Counted from the first letter of the stretch, positions 9,390-19,808 are shown. The stretch: DNA of 64,000 nucleotides from Mycobacterium fragae (GCF_002102185.1 NZ_LQOW01000010.1:1-64000); one strand, 5' to 3'. Translations and numbers: made by a program. Notes: a model not told the origin generated them from the sequence alone.

Positions 9390-11513
9390 TCAGTCGAGCG
9401 GGTGCCAGGTGTGGTCGAACACGTCGGGCAGGCGCAGGCCCTGTAGCCGCTCGCGTTCGGCGCGCCGGCGTTTGATCCGCAGGCGCGCATCGGCGGGCAT
9501 GCTGAGCAGCTCGTCGCAAGTGAGGTAGTACACGTCATCGGCGGCATCGAGGAGCTCAGCCGCAGCCCGCCGAGACCCCAACTCGCGCAGAGTCATTCGC
9601 AGTTCATGCGTGAAACGCATGGTGGTGTCGTTGGCCAGCTCCCGAGATGCACGGGCGTTGATCGCCATGCGCTCAGCAAGGCCGTCCGCCGCCCCGTCCG
9701 GCGACCATCCCGGCTCCCCTGCGGACACGGTAGTAGCACGCGCGGCGGCGCCGAGCAGCATCGCCGGATTATCGTCGTACATCGGGTTGGCCAGCTCCCC
9801 TTCACCGGGCCCGCGGTGCGCGATCCGGGCCGCGGCCGCGTCGGCAGCCGCGGCGATGCCCGGAGACAGCCTGCGGATGCCGTCGACATCGCCGTCTCGT
9901 GCCAATGTGCACACCCGTGGATCACCGCGGAGCAGCACGGCCAGCGCCGCGGTCTCGACTGCGATGCGGCTGCTGTCCACCAGCGCGCCCAGCCCGGGCA
10001 CGCCGGAAACGGCGGCACGTGTGCCGGTGCGCTCCAGCGTCGCCGCGGTGAAGCCGGTGTCGATCACCCAGAGCGCGGTGAGGCACCAGCCCTGGTGGAT
10101 TCGGTCGCGCAGGAATCGTGTTCGCACCGCAAGGCCGGCGTCCGAGAGCGAGCTCAGTTGGGCGGCGCCGAGGTGCTCGGCGGTCGCGGCGGCGACGTAG
10201 GCCTGGGTGTCGTTCTTCAGGTGGCGCAACAATGCCAGTGCCCGCTTCAGCAACACGGCCTTGGCGGCGGACCCGAGCACCCCGCCGGGCAGCGGCGGCC
10301 CGCCGAGCGGTAAAAGGACGCGCGTGTGCAGGTCGCCCAGCGAATGTTGCACAAGGGTATCGACGTCCCAGCCGGGCAGCTGGCTCGCAGCGATCACGCT
10401 GGCCGAGATTCCGACATACGGGCGGTGACCGAACACGGCGATGGCCCGACTTCCCCACTCGGTGGCGACGACGTCGCCCAGCGCCATCACCTTGCTCATC
10501 ACCCGGTTGGCAGTGCGCAGGCCGGCCAGCTGAACGTCGAGCGTCATCGGGGTCAACGGGCCCGGCAGCGTTTGCGCCAAGGTGGTCGCGCTGAAGACCG
10601 GGAACCGGGGGTCGATCCGGTCGTCGAACTCGCCTTCCAGGCCGTCGGGCGCGGCTGATTGCAACGGTCTGCCGTCGAACGGCGCGGCCCGCGGGGCGGC
10701 CTCCAGCGGAACCGGCAGATGGCCGGGCAGGTCGAAAGCGCCCTGGCGGTCAACCCGGCGACCGGCGAGTCCGCGCGCCGTATCGGCGACGGCGTCGGCT
10801 GCGCGCCAGCCGAATTCGAACTGCCAGTCCTCCTGCACCGCGGTGACGTCCATCGCGGGAATCAGTTGTGCCCAGGTCGGCAGCCGGGCAAGCCGGGGCC
10901 GCAGGTCGACGGATCGGAGCAGCTGGCGCGCGGTTACCACATGAGTGGTGTCCGGGGTCGCCAAGTCGAGCACCCCGGTGCGGTTGGTCGCCACCGCCAG
11001 CACCAGGAAGCGCGCCAGGTCGTCCAGATGCAGCAGCCGCAGGGGCGTGGCCGAATCCTTGGCGCGCAACAGGCTGGCGACGGTGCGGCAGACCATCCAG
11101 TCGAGCTGGCGACCCATCGGCGGCGCCATCCGGACGATCAAATTCGGCGCCCAACCGGTGGACACCAGCGCCTCGGCCTGGCGGTACAGCTCGGGCTGCC
11201 CGGCTGCCTGGGACAGGTAGATCAGCCGGGCGCCCGCACGGGCCGCCGCATGGGTGACTTGCACTACCCCGTCGATCCCGGTGCCGCCCGGCGCGGCGTG
11301 CTCGACTGGGGCCAGGTGAATCACCACGTCGGATTCGTCGGCCAGACGCTGCAGAATCGGGCCGCGAAGCGATGCGCAAACCAAGTCGACGTCGGGGTCC
11401 AGGTATGCGTGCGGGTGTCTGGCGATGCCGGTGACGGCGTGTCCAGCGGCGATCAGCTGTCGGGCCGCAGCCCGCCCTACCACTCCGGTGACGCCAGTTA
11501 CCAGAATGTGCAC
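9390..11513 (-). CDS. Rv1868-like fusion: NAD(P)-dependent epimerase domain plus PEP-utilising-enzyme-like helical region
   Basis: 707 residues. The N-terminal ~250 are an extended-SDR/NAD-epimerase Rossmann domain (ILVTGVTGVVGRAA at 3-16), but a clear YxxxK is not seen. The C-terminal third is helical and ends with DDVYYLTCDELL and RRRAERERLQGLRLP, which resembles the linker before the swivelling phosphohistidine domain of PEP synthase/rifampin phosphotransferase proteins. The protein stops before any phospho-His domain. M. tuberculosis Rv1868 has similar length and position. It is the last of three same-strand genes after the CoA-transferase and thiolase-like genes, suggesting lipid or CoA-ester metabolism. 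Function unknown. Confidence 0.85.
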   Translation of the reverse strand: MHILVTGVTGVVGRAAARQLIAAGHAVTGIARHPHAYLDPDVDLVCASLRGPILQRLADESDVVIHLAPVEHAAPGGTGIDGVVQVTHAAARAGARLIYLSQAAGQPELYRQAEALVSTGWAPNLIVRMAPPMGRQLDWMVCRTVASLLRAKDSATPLRLLHLDDLARFLVLAVATNRTGVLDLATPDTTHVVTARQLLRSVDLRPRLARLPTWAQLIPAMDVTAVQEDWQFEFGWRAADAVADTARGLAGRRVDRQGAFDLPGHLPVPLEAAPRAAPFDGRPLQSAAPDGLEGEFDDRIDPRFPVFSATTLAQTLPGPLTPMTLDVQLAGLRTANRVMSKVMALGDVVATEWGSRAIAVFGHRPYVGISASVIAASQLPGWDVDTLVQHSLGDLHTRVLLPLGGPPLPGGVLGSAAKAVLLKRALALLRHLKNDTQAYVAAATAEHLGAAQLSSLSDAGLAVRTRFLRDRIHQGWCLTALWVIDTGFTAATLERTGTRAAVSGVPGLGALVDSSRIAVETAALAVLLRGDPRVCTLARDGDVDGIRRLSPGIAAAADAAAARIAHRGPGEGELANPMYDDNPAMLLGAAARATTVSAGEPGWSPDGAADGLAERMAINARASRELANDTTMRFTHELRMTLRELGSRRAAAELLDAADDVYYLTCDELLSMPADARLRIKRRRAERERLQGLRLPDVFDHTWHPLD

Positions 11514-11615
11514 GCCGGCTCACCTCCAACAGGTGCACTTTTGACAATAGGCGCGCGGCCAGCGTTGTCACGCGGCTTTTAACACTTACGTCAGAATTGG
11601 TTAAGTCCAACCGGG

Positions 11616-13100
11616 TTACGGTAGCGTCGCGGTGCCGTCGGCGCGGATGGCCACTTTGGCGCCGGCGATGTCGTCACGCACCGTCGCCTCCGCCGCCGCC
11701 GGATCGACTATCACCGCCAAGGTCCGACTCTCGTCAGGTGTGCGAACCGCGAGGAAAGCCTTCTCCGGCCGGCCGTCGCGGTCAAACGGCGTGGTCCAGG
11801 ATTCGATGGTGCCGACACCTTCCCATTCCACTGCCGCACGCCTGGTGGGCTCTCGATCGACCGCGGATTGCACGTCTTCCCAACGGAATTCCGACGGTGG
11901 TGGCTCGGTGCCGTATACGCCCACGCTGTGTTTGGTCAGGTAGCCGCCGTTAGCGGTGATCAGGCCGCGCCGCCCCGGGTTGGCGGCCAGCAGCCCGGCC
12001 ATCGTCGCGATCGAGTGGGTGACATAGTTGTTCCACGGGCCGCCGGCAAAGGTCAGCCCGCCGGTGACGGTCAGCGGCCGGGCCGGATCGTCAACCGACA
12101 GCCCCAGCTCGGCAGCCGCTACCTGCACTGCGGACGGAAAGCACGAGTACAGGTCGACGTAGTCCACGTCGTCGATGCCGATACCGGTCAGCTCCAGTGC
12201 GCGCGCACCGGCGATCCGGATGGCCGGCGACTGGTGCAGCTCGTCGCGTTCGCTGATCGCGTAGGTGTCGTGGGCATCGGTGCCCGCGTACGGGTAGATC
12301 CAGCGCTCGGTCGGGACCTGCAGCCGGTTGGCGGCCTCGACCGATGCCAGGATCAGTGCTGCGGACTGGTCGACCATGTTGTTGGAGTTCATCAGCTTGG
12401 TGTAGGGCCAGCTGATCATCCGGTTCGTCGGACCGTCCTGGCAGATCTCTTCGGCCGCAACGGGTTTGCGAATCCAAGCGTGGGGATTGCGTACTGCCAC
12501 AGCGTTGAACCGTGCCCACAGCTCGCCGATGAACTTGCGGTGGTCCTCGATCGACTCCCCCGCGCTGATCCGCAATGCCTGCTCGAACAATGGATACACG
12601 TACGCGGGGCGATCCAGCCGGATGCGCTCCTCGGCCGGACCGGCCATCGGCACGTGGTCGTCACCGCCCGGGGCCACCGGGACCGACTCGTCCTGCCGGG
12701 TCCAGACGAGTTTTGCGCCCTTGGCCCGCAATTGCATTCGGCTGCGCCACATTTCCGCCCCGGCCAGCAGCACCACGTCCGAGCGGCCGCGCTGGATGTC
12801 CAGGCAGGCCTGGTTGACCAGCGACTGCGGCACGTTGCCGCCGACGCCGCTGTAACGAGTGGCCGGCCGGTCGGCGCCGATGCGCTGGCCAAGCAGCAGA
12901 CCGGGGTCGCGGTAGCGCGCCGAGAAAATATTCACCACCCGGATGGCGTCGACCGCCTCGAGCACGCGCGGATCGGCGGCCCGGCGGGCCGCGGCGACCA
13001 TCAAATCCACGGGTTCGACGGTGTTCACGTCATCCCAGTCGTCGCGCTGGTTGACCTGGCCGTAGCCGATCAGCACGGGTGTCCTGGGGTCGACGGGCAT
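11616..13100 (-). CDS. Thiolase-like acetyl-CoA acetyltransferase family protein (Rv1867-like)
   Basis: 494 residues from ATG 13100, beginning MPVDPRTPVLIGYGQVNQ, the typical start of the thiolase/SCP-x-like group. ACLDIQRGRSDVVLLAGAEMW near residue 105-125 holds the probable nucleophilic Cys, and VDLYSCFPSAVQVAA and GGLTFAGGPWNNYVTHS lie in the C-terminal half. The last ~100 residues look like an extra C-terminal beta domain. Start chosen over an upstream in-frame GTG because it lies 1 nt after the stop of the CoA-transferase gene and gives the length I recall for Rv1867. Likely role is CoA-ester (sterol or fatty acid) metabolism with the preceding CoA-transferase; the substrate is unknown. 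Confidence 0.88.
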   Translation of the reverse strand: MPVDPRTPVLIGYGQVNQRDDWDDVNTVEPVDLMVAAARRAADPRVLEAVDAIRVVNIFSARYRDPGLLLGQRIGADRPATRYSGVGGNVPQSLVNQACLDIQRGRSDVVLLAGAEMWRSRMQLRAKGAKLVWTRQDESVPVAPGGDDHVPMAGPAEERIRLDRPAYVYPLFEQALRISAGESIEDHRKFIGELWARFNAVAVRNPHAWIRKPVAAEEICQDGPTNRMISWPYTKLMNSNNMVDQSAALILASVEAANRLQVPTERWIYPYAGTDAHDTYAISERDELHQSPAIRIAGARALELTGIGIDDVDYVDLYSCFPSAVQVAAAELGLSVDDPARPLTVTGGLTFAGGPWNNYVTHSIATMAGLLAANPGRRGLITANGGYLTKHSVGVYGTEPPPSEFRWEDVQSAVDREPTRRAAVEWEGVGTIESWTTPFDRDGRPEKAFLAVRTPDESRTLAVIVDPAAAEATVRDDIAGAKVAIRADGTATLP

Positions 13101-13101
13101 G

Positions 13102-15492
13102 CTAGGGGTTCTCCACGAGTGCGAACAGCACACCATCGCTGATCAGCTGCTCGGTTTGCTCGCTGCTCATCCCGAGCGTTTTGCGACAGATTTCGCGGGT
13201 GTGCTGGCCGGGCAGGGGCGCCGGCCGTTGCAGCGCCGGCGGGATGTGGCGAAACGGCGCGGGGCCGGTTTCGGCCGGCAGCGCATGGTCGAAGAGGGGA
13301 TGCGTCATGTCGGCGAACAGCTTTCGCTCGGCCAGCTGCTGGTCTTCGAGCACATCCGGCGGGCGGTTCATCTGGCCGGCGGGCACGCCGGCGGATTGCA
13401 GCGCCTCGGCGATCTCCACCGGGGTGCGGGTGCGGGTCCACGCGGATACCTCCGCGCGCAACTCGCGCCGGTGGGCGGTTCTCGCCTCGCCGGTGGCGAA
13501 CCGCTCGTCAGCAGCCAGCTCGGGCCGGCCGAAAACCGCTGTGGCCGAGCGCCAGTCGGCATCGCAGCGGACCGAGATCACACACCATTCGTCGTCACCG
13601 GCGCACGGGTAGACGTCGTGCACGGTGGTGTCGTCGCGCAACTCGGCGCGGCCGGCCGCGCGTGCAGCGTCGGTGACATAACGGGCGTCGAGTTGGTTGA
13701 CGACGGCCTCGGCCTGCGAGACATGCACACGCGTCCCCTCGCCGGTGCGGTCGCGGTGGATCAGCGCGGCCAAGGCCCCCATCGCGGCGATTCGCCCGAC
13801 GACGTGGTCGGGGAAGACCGTTGTCGCGTCGTAGAAGTTATGCCGTGCGTCATCGGTGACGGCCTCTTCGGAGGTCCACAGCTTGGTGACCCCCGCGGTG
13901 GAGCGAACCAACGGTCCGTAGCCCAGTCGGCTGCTCCACGGGCCGGTGTCGCCGAAGGCGCTGCTCTCCGCGAGCACGATCCGCCGGTTCAGGTTGCGCA
14001 GCGTCTCATACGGAAAGCCAAGGGCGGCAAGCGTTCCCGGTTTGAAGTTGGCGAACACCGCGTCGGCGCAGGCGACCAGGTCGCCGAAGACGTGCTTGCC
14101 CGCTTCGCTGCGCAGGTCGACACCGAAGGCGAGGCTGTTGCGGCGGGTCCAGGCAAATGACTCGCTCATCGCGTCACCGACCCGGGTCTGTCGCAAGCCG
14201 TCGGGATAGGCGGTGCTTTCGACCTTGATCACCTCGGCCCCCAGATCACCGAAGAGCCGGCTGAGTTCGCCGCCGGCCACGATGATGCCTAGGTCGATGA
14301 TCCGCAGCCCGTCGAACGGCCGGGTGGCCCGTCCGTGCACCGGAATAGCAACCTCCTCGGCCAGCCAGCGCGCGTCGTCTCGCCCGGCGGCCGGCGCGGG
14401 TGCCCGGAACCCGGCGCGCCGACCGTCGACGGAGAAGTAGCCGACCGGGATCGTGGCGTGCACACCGGGGACCAGCTCGGCATCGGCAATGGCGCCCACC
14501 GCCTGAAAGTGATCGGATGCCAGGATCTGCGCCGGGGACAGCACCGCTGCGATCGGCACGCCGTGCGCCTGCCCGGCCGATACCAGCTCGTGCATCGTCT
14601 GCTCGGCGAACAACTTCTGAACCAGCGCGCCGATCTGCGGCCAGGCTGCGAAACGCGCGGCGATCACGTCGTATTTGGGGTCCTGAAACTCCGCGGGCTC
14701 CCCCAGCCAGCGGCGCAGCCCGTGCCACTGGCGCGGCGACATCACACAGATCCGGACGTAGCCGTCCTTGCACGGGTAGATCGGGTAGGCGTCCTGATTC
14801 CTCGGGCGTCCGCGCCACCGGTTGGGGCTGCGGATGCCCGCGGCGACCTGACCGTGCGCCCCGAAGGCCGGGTCAAGCGCCATCACGACAGCGTCGAACC
14901 GGGAAAAGTCGATGTAATCGCCTGTGCCACATCGTAATCGGTTGTAGTAAGCGACAAGCGCAGCCCAGCCGGCTTGCACCGCCGCGGTGGCCGAGGCAAT
15001 CCCGTCAGGCGGTAACACCGGAGTCCCGGTGGTCGGGCCCGATCGGGACAGCGAGCCGGACAGCGCATAGAGCACCGGATCGGTGGCCCGCCACGCCGAG
15101 CGCGGACCGGTGGTGCCGAAATCGGTGACCGACAGCGCCACCAGGTGCGCAAATCGATCGGCCAGTTCGGCGCACGATGTTCCATAGGCCGCGGCCTGCC
15201 CGGGCATCCCGCTGTCGACGACGATGTCGGCGCTGGCGGCGAGCTCCATCAGCCGTGCGCGATCGCTCCGGTCGGAGGGGTCCAGCACCGTGCTGCGCTT
15301 GTTGGCGTGGTGCAAAGCGAACTGCACGCCCATGCCGCCCAGCGTCGGTGGCCGGGTGCGCGCCGGACTGCCGCCCGGCGGCTCCACTTTCAGCACGTCG
15401 GCGCCCAGGTCGGCGAACGGGCGGGTGACCGCGTCGCCCTCCTCGCCGGACAGGTCGAGTACCCGCAGCGCCGCCAGCAGATGCTCGACCAT
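13102..15492 (-). CDS. Double-domain class III CoA-transferase (CaiB/BaiF family, Rv1866-like)
   Basis: 796 residues consisting of two CaiB/BaiF-type domains in tandem. The first starts LRVLDLSGEEGDAVTRPFADLGADVLKVEPPGG, the second near residue 395 with LRIIDLGIIVAGGELSRLFGDLGAEVIKVE. Class III enzymes move CoA between carboxylates through an aspartyl-CoA intermediate. In the second half RRNSLAFGVDL matches the usual RNK-like CoA-binding region. The first gene of the three-gene minus-strand operon, it diverges from xfp across 50 bp. The duplication means the two active sites could form within one chain. Start at ATG 15492; the substrate is not identifiable. Confidence 0.92.
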   Translation of the reverse strand: MVEHLLAALRVLDLSGEEGDAVTRPFADLGADVLKVEPPGGSPARTRPPTLGGMGVQFALHHANKRSTVLDPSDRSDRARLMELAASADIVVDSGMPGQAAAYGTSCAELADRFAHLVALSVTDFGTTGPRSAWRATDPVLYALSGSLSRSGPTTGTPVLPPDGIASATAAVQAGWAALVAYYNRLRCGTGDYIDFSRFDAVVMALDPAFGAHGQVAAGIRSPNRWRGRPRNQDAYPIYPCKDGYVRICVMSPRQWHGLRRWLGEPAEFQDPKYDVIAARFAAWPQIGALVQKLFAEQTMHELVSAGQAHGVPIAAVLSPAQILASDHFQAVGAIADAELVPGVHATIPVGYFSVDGRRAGFRAPAPAAGRDDARWLAEEVAIPVHGRATRPFDGLRIIDLGIIVAGGELSRLFGDLGAEVIKVESTAYPDGLRQTRVGDAMSESFAWTRRNSLAFGVDLRSEAGKHVFGDLVACADAVFANFKPGTLAALGFPYETLRNLNRRIVLAESSAFGDTGPWSSRLGYGPLVRSTAGVTKLWTSEEAVTDDARHNFYDATTVFPDHVVGRIAAMGALAALIHRDRTGEGTRVHVSQAEAVVNQLDARYVTDAARAAGRAELRDDTTVHDVYPCAGDDEWCVISVRCDADWRSATAVFGRPELAADERFATGEARTAHRRELRAEVSAWTRTRTPVEIAEALQSAGVPAGQMNRPPDVLEDQQLAERKLFADMTHPLFDHALPAETGPAPFRHIPPALQRPAPLPGQHTREICRKTLGMSSEQTEQLISDGVLFALVENP

Positions 15493-15542
15493 GGCCTCAG
15501 CGTAGTTGGCGGCTTTGACCGACAGTCAGGACAATCGGGCGA

Positions 15543-17927
15543 ATGAGCACAGACACCGCGACGCCGACAACACTCTCCGATGAAGAACGCGCCGGGATCC
15601 ACGCCTACTGGCGCGCCGCGAACTATCTGGCGGTCGGCCAGATCTATCTTCTCGACAACCCGCTGCTGCGCGAGCGACTGACACCCGAACACATCAAGCC
15701 GCGGCTGCTCGGGCACTGGGGCACCACGCCGGGGCTGAACCTGATCTATGCCCATCTGAACCGGATCATCCGCAACCGCGACGTCGACGTCATCTTCATC
15801 ACCGGGCCCGGTCACGGTGGTCCGGGACTGGTGGCCAACGCCTACCTGGAGGGCACCTACAGCGAGGTGTACACCGGCATCGGTGAGAACACCGACGGGC
15901 TGCGAAAGTTGTTCCGGCAGTTCTCATTTCCCGGCGGCATCCCCAGTCACGTGGCAGCCCAGACGCCCGGCTCCATCCACGAAGGCGGCGAGCTGGGCTA
16001 CGCGCTGGTGCACGCCTACGGCGCGGCGTTCGACAACCCCGATCTGGTGGTGGCGTGTGTGGTCGGCGACGGCGAGGCCGAAACCGGGCCGCTGGCCGCC
16101 AGCTGGCACTCGAACAAGTTCCTCAACCCCGTGCGCGACGGCGCCGTCCTGCCGATCCTTCATCTGAACGGGTACAAGATCGCCAACCCGACCGTGCTGG
16201 CCCGTCTTCCCCACGAGGAGCTGGAGTCGTTGCTCTACGGCTACGGCTATCGGCCGATCACCGTCGAGGGTGATGACCCGGCGATCGTGCACCGGCAACT
16301 GGCGACCGCGCTCGACGAGGCATTCGATCAGATCGCGGCGATCCAGCAGGCCGCCCGGGTGGACGGGGTCACCGATCGCCCGCTGTGGCCGATGATCGTG
16401 TTGCGCACTCCCAAGGGGTGGACCGGACCGAAGGAGGTCGACGGCAAGCAGGTGGAGGGCACGTGGCGATCGCACCAGGTTCCGCTGGCCGAGACTCACG
16501 ACAATCCCACCCACCGGGCGCAGCTCGAAGAGTGGTTGCGCAGCTATGCGCCCGAGGAGCTGTTCGACGAGGACGGCAGACTGCGCCGGGAGCTGAGGGC
16601 GCTGGCGCCCCGCGGTGATCGACGGATGAGCGCCAATCCGCACGCCAACGGCGGCTTGTTGCTGCATGACCTGGACCTGCCCGACTTTCGCGACTACGCG
16701 GTGGACGTCGAGCGGCCCGCCGCCTCGACGCATGAGGCCACCCGGGTACTGGGCGGCTTTCTGCGCGACGTGATCGCCCGTAACCCCGACCGGTTCCGCC
16801 TGATGGGCCCCGACGAGACGGCCTCCAACCGGCTGGACGCGGTATACGGGTCGACCAGCAAGGTGTGGATGTCGGAAATGTTGCCCACCGACGAGAACCT
16901 GGCACCCGACGGCCGGGTGATGGAGGTGCTCTCCGAGCACCTGTGCCAGGGCTGGTTGGAGGGCTATCTGCTGACCGGCCGGCATGGCCTGTTCAACTGC
17001 TACGAGGCCTTCGTGCACATCGTCGACTCGATGCTCAACCAGCATGCGAAGTGGGTGTCCACCAGCCGCGAACTGCCGTGGCGGGCGCCGATCGCATCGC
17101 TGAACTACCTGCTGAGCTCCCATGTCTGGCGTCAGGACCACAACGGCGCCACGCATCAGGATCCGGGATTCATCGACCTGGTCGCGAACAAGCGCGCGGA
17201 GGTGGTGCGGGTCTATCTGCCGCCGGACGGCAACACGCTGCTGTCGGTGGCCGACCACTGTCTGCGCAGCCGCGACTACATCAACGTCATCGTCGCCGGC
17301 AAGCAGCCGGCACTGGCCTACCTCGACATGGACGCTGCGGTCGCCCACTGCACGCGCGGCCTGGGCATCTGGCAGTGGGCGAGCACCCCGGGATCTGAGG
17401 AGGCCGAGCCCGACGTGGTGCTGGCGTGCGCCGGGGACATCCCCACGCTGGAGACCCTGGCCGCCGCCGACATCCTGCGCCGCGAGCTGCCCGAGCTGCA
17501 GGTGCGGGTGATCAACGTCGTCGACATCATGCGCCTTCTGCCGGAGTCCGACCATCCACATGGCCTGCCGGACATCGAGTTCGACGCGCTGTTCACCCGG
17601 GACAAGCCGGTGATCTTCGCCTATCACGGCTACCCGTGGCTGATCCACCGGCTGACCTATCGCCGCACCAACCACGCCCACATTCACGTGCGCGGGTACA
17701 AGGAGCGCGGCACCACCACGACACCGTTCGATATGGTGATGCTCAACGACCTGGACCGCTTTCACCTGGTGATGGACGTTATTGACCGGGTGGACGGGCT
17801 GGCCGCCCGAGCCGCCGTCCTGCGCCAGCGGATGACCGATGCGCGGCTGGCCGCTCGGCTGTACACCCGCGAGCACGGCGACGACGACCCGCAGATCGCC
17901 GGGTGGCGGTGGGAGCCGAGTGGGTAA
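15543..17927 (+). CDS. xfp: Xylulose-5-phosphate/fructose-6-phosphate phosphoketolase
   Basis: 794 residues, standard family length. ThDP enzyme cleaving xylulose-5-P (and usually fructose-6-P) with phosphate to acetyl-phosphate and glyceraldehyde-3-P or erythrose-4-P. Signatures: TGPGHGGPG at about 85-95, [18 protein letters not shown] at about 175-192 (ThDP/Mg binding), and [15 protein letters not shown] near the C-terminus. No acetate kinase, phosphotransacetylase or transaldolase gene is nearby, so acetyl-phosphate must be used through genes elsewhere. It is absent at this place in M. tuberculosis and sits between Rv1866-like and Rv1863c-like genes, pointing to gain here or loss there. 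Confidence 0.96.
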   Translation: MSTDTATPTTLSDEERAGIHAYWRAANYLAVGQIYLLDNPLLRERLTPEHIKPRLLGHWGTTPGLNLIYAHLNRIIRNRDVDVIFITGPGHGGPGLVANAYLEGTYSEVYTGIGENTDGLRKLFRQFSFPGGIPSHVAAQTPGSIHEGGELGYALVHAYGAAFDNPDLVVACVVGDGEAETGPLAASWHSNKFLNPVRDGAVLPILHLNGYKIANPTVLARLPHEELESLLYGYGYRPITVEGDDPAIVHRQLATALDEAFDQIAAIQQAARVDGVTDRPLWPMIVLRTPKGWTGPKEVDGKQVEGTWRSHQVPLAETHDNPTHRAQLEEWLRSYAPEELFDEDGRLRRELRALAPRGDRRMSANPHANGGLLLHDLDLPDFRDYAVDVERPAASTHEATRVLGGFLRDVIARNPDRFRLMGPDETASNRLDAVYGSTSKVWMSEMLPTDENLAPDGRVMEVLSEHLCQGWLEGYLLTGRHGLFNCYEAFVHIVDSMLNQHAKWVSTSRELPWRAPIASLNYLLSSHVWRQDHNGATHQDPGFIDLVANKRAEVVRVYLPPDGNTLLSVADHCLRSRDYINVIVAGKQPALAYLDMDAAVAHCTRGLGIWQWASTPGSEEAEPDVVLACAGDIPTLETLAAADILRRELPELQVRVINVVDIMRLLPESDHPHGLPDIEFDALFTRDKPVIFAYHGYPWLIHRLTYRRTNHAHIHVRGYKERGTTTTPFDMVMLNDLDRFHLVMDVIDRVDGLAARAAVLRQRMTDARLAARLYTREHGDDDPQIAGWRWEPSG

Positions 17928-17937
17928 CCTCTTAGCA

Positions 17938-18705
17938 ATGTCTGGTGAAGCAAGCGCCGTAGCCCAGCCGACGCACCCGCTGGCGTCGCAGCTTGCCGCG
18001 CTGCACCGGTTCCGGGTCTACCTCGACGTGGCCGTCGTCGTTGTGGTGCTGGCCTTGACGAACCTGATCGCGCACTTCACCACGCCGTGGGCGGGCATCG
18101 CCACCGTTCCGGCCGCGGCCGTCGGGCTGGTAATTCTATTGCGCTGCAACGGTTTAGGTTGGGCCGAGCTCGGCCTCGGCCGGGAGCACTGGCGGGCCGG
18201 CGTCGGGTATGCGCTGGCGGCGGTGACCGTGGTGGTTTCGGTGATCGGGATCGGTGCGCTGCTGCCGCTGACCCGGCCGATGTTCATGAACAACCACTAC
18301 GCGACGATCTCCGGCGCGCTGGTCGCGTCGATGATCATCATTCCGCTGCAAACCGTCATCCCCGAAGAGTTGGCGTTTCGCGGTGTGCTGCACGGGGCGC
18401 TGAACCGGGCGTGGGGATTTCGCGGTGTCGCGGTCGCGGGATCGCTGCTGTTCGGTCTGTGGCACGTCGCGACCTCGCTGGGTCTGACCGCCGGCAATGT
18501 CGGCTTCACCCGGTTGTTCGGCGGTGGAATCGTCGGCATGCTGGCCGGTGTGACGCTGGCGGTGTTCGCCACCGCGGTGGCCGGTTTCGTGTTCAGCTGG
18601 CTGCGCCGGCGCAGCGGAAGCCTGATCGCACCGATCGCGTTGCACTGGTCGTTGAACGGGTTGGGAGCGTTGGCCGCCGCTCTGGTGTGGCAGCTGTCAA
18701 CTTGA
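17938..18705 (+). CDS. CPBP-family intramembrane metalloprotease (Rv1863c-like)
   Basis: 255 residues with several transmembrane helices. CPBP/Abi motifs are present: EELAFRG (about residues 142-148, the EExxxR motif), LWHVATSLG (second motif His) and ALHWSLNGLG near the C-terminus. The family contains CAAX-type prenyl-protein proteases and bacteriocin-immunity proteins; the substrate here is unknown. ATG 17938 chosen because it lies 10 nt after the xfp stop and gives the length expected for Rv1863c; upstream in-frame starts lie inside xfp. Likely cotranscribed with xfp. Confidence 0.9.
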   Translation: MSGEASAVAQPTHPLASQLAALHRFRVYLDVAVVVVVLALTNLIAHFTTPWAGIATVPAAAVGLVILLRCNGLGWAELGLGREHWRAGVGYALAAVTVVVSVIGIGALLPLTRPMFMNNHYATISGALVASMIIIPLQTVIPEELAFRGVLHGALNRAWGFRGVAVAGSLLFGLWHVATSLGLTAGNVGFTRLFGGGIVGMLAGVTLAVFATAVAGFVFSWLRRRSGSLIAPIALHWSLNGLGALAAALVWQLST

Positions 18706-18722
18706 AGTTTGAGTGTGCATGT

Positions 18723-18753
18723 AGGGCGGGCCTCGTCGGCGTGTCGTCGCCCT
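18723..18753. terminator. Hairpin between convergent genes
   Basis: AGGGCG and CGCCCT form a 6-bp stem around a 19-nt loop in the 85-bp gap between the CPBP gene and the converging alcohol dehydrogenase gene. It could serve transcription from both sides. There is no T-tract, and the long loop weakens the call. Confidence 0.3.
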
Positions 18754-18790
18754 GGACGCACAGTCAACGCGCTCGGCATGCCGGGACCTT

Positions 18791-19792
18791 TTACACCAAT
18801 AGCACGGCGGCGCCGTCTATGCGGCCCTCGCTGAGATCGGTCAGCGCCCGATCAGCTTGCCCGAGTGAGTATTCCGGCGTGGTCACCTTCATGTGATGGT
18901 GCCCGGCGAATTCGAGGAAGGCGCGGGCGTCGGCGCGGGTGTTCGACGTCACCGAACGAAGCTGTCGCTCCTGGAACAGGTGACGCTGGTAGTTCAGCGC
19001 AGGGATATCGCTGAGATGGATGCCCGCAATCGCCAACGTGCCGCCGCGGTCCAAAGCCTCCAGCGCGGGTAGCACCAGATCACCCACCGGGGCGAACAAA
19101 ATCGCGGCGTCCAGTTTCACCGGTGGCGGGTCGGCGGCTCCCTGGGCCGACGCGGCGCCCAGTTCCAGCGCCAGTTCCCTGGCCCCGGCGCCGCGCGTCA
19201 TCACATGCACTTCGGCGCCTTGGGCCAGTGCGACCTGCGCGGTGATGTGGGCACTGCCGCCGAAGCCGTACAGGCCCAGCCGGCCGCCGGGCGGCAGCTC
19301 GGCGCGCAGCAGCGACCGGTAGCCGATGATGCCCGCACACAGCAGCGGTGCAAGCTCGGTGTCGCTGTAGCCGCTCGGCAGGTGATGAGCGAAAGCGGCG
19401 GGGACCGTGGCGAATTCGGCGTAACCGCCGTCGGCGTCCCAACCCGTGTAGCGGGAGTTGGGACACAGGTTCTCGGCGCCGCCCTGACAGTACTTGCACA
19501 CCCCACAGGTGTGCCGCAGCCAGGCGATCCCGACTCGGTCGCCGACGCTGAACTCGTCGCCGGCCTCAGCGCCGACCGTGACAACCTCCCCGACCACTTC
19601 GTGTCCAGGGGTCACCGCGTCGCGGTGCACGGGGAGGTCGCCCTCGGCGACGTGCAGATCGGTGCGGCATACCCCGCATGCGCGCACCGCGACCAGCAGC
19701 TCGGACGGCTCAGGCCGCGGCGGCTGGGTATTCACCCAGTCCAGCGGGCCGGTGGTCATCGGGCCGGGCCGGCGCACCTGCCATGCGCGCAT
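18791..19792 (-). CDS. adhA: Zinc-dependent alcohol dehydrogenase (Rv1862/AdhA-like)
   Basis: 333 residues, MDR superfamily. Catalytic zinc ligands: CGVCRTDLH near 38-46 and GHEVVGE near 63. Structural zinc: [15 protein letters not shown] at about 95-109. The Rossmann domain around [17 protein letters not shown] near 170 binds NAD(P). The family oxidises alcohols or reduces aldehydes; the physiological substrate is unknown. Start ATG 19792. Downstream of the GlsB-like gene by 16 nt and in the same order as M. tuberculosis Rv1859-Rv1862, so it may be read with apa and the mod genes. Confidence 0.92.
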   Translation of the reverse strand: MRAWQVRRPGPMTTGPLDWVNTQPPRPEPSELLVAVRACGVCRTDLHVAEGDLPVHRDAVTPGHEVVGEVVTVGAEAGDEFSVGDRVGIAWLRHTCGVCKYCQGGAENLCPNSRYTGWDADGGYAEFATVPAAFAHHLPSGYSDTELAPLLCAGIIGYRSLLRAELPPGGRLGLYGFGGSAHITAQVALAQGAEVHVMTRGAGARELALELGAASAQGAADPPPVKLDAAILFAPVGDLVLPALEALDRGGTLAIAGIHLSDIPALNYQRHLFQERQLRSVTSNTRADARAFLEFAGHHHMKVTTPEYSLGQADRALTDLSEGRIDGAAVLLV

Positions 19793-19808
19793 CGTCGTTG
19801 TGGCCGAC

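Noticed and set aside
10659..11582. 307-codon plus-strand frame inside the Rv1868-like gene
   Set aside because: Antisense to a conserved Rossmann-fold gene; composition typical of a mirror frame.
11868..13142. 424-codon plus-strand frame over the thiolase-like gene
   Set aside because: The minus strand encodes the conserved thiolase-like protein; the plus frame shows no motif.
15924..17876. 650-codon open frame on the minus strand across xfp
   Set aside because: It is antisense to an unmistakable phosphoketolase; long open antisense frames are common in GC-rich DNA, and its protein is a low-complexity mix with no recognisable domain.
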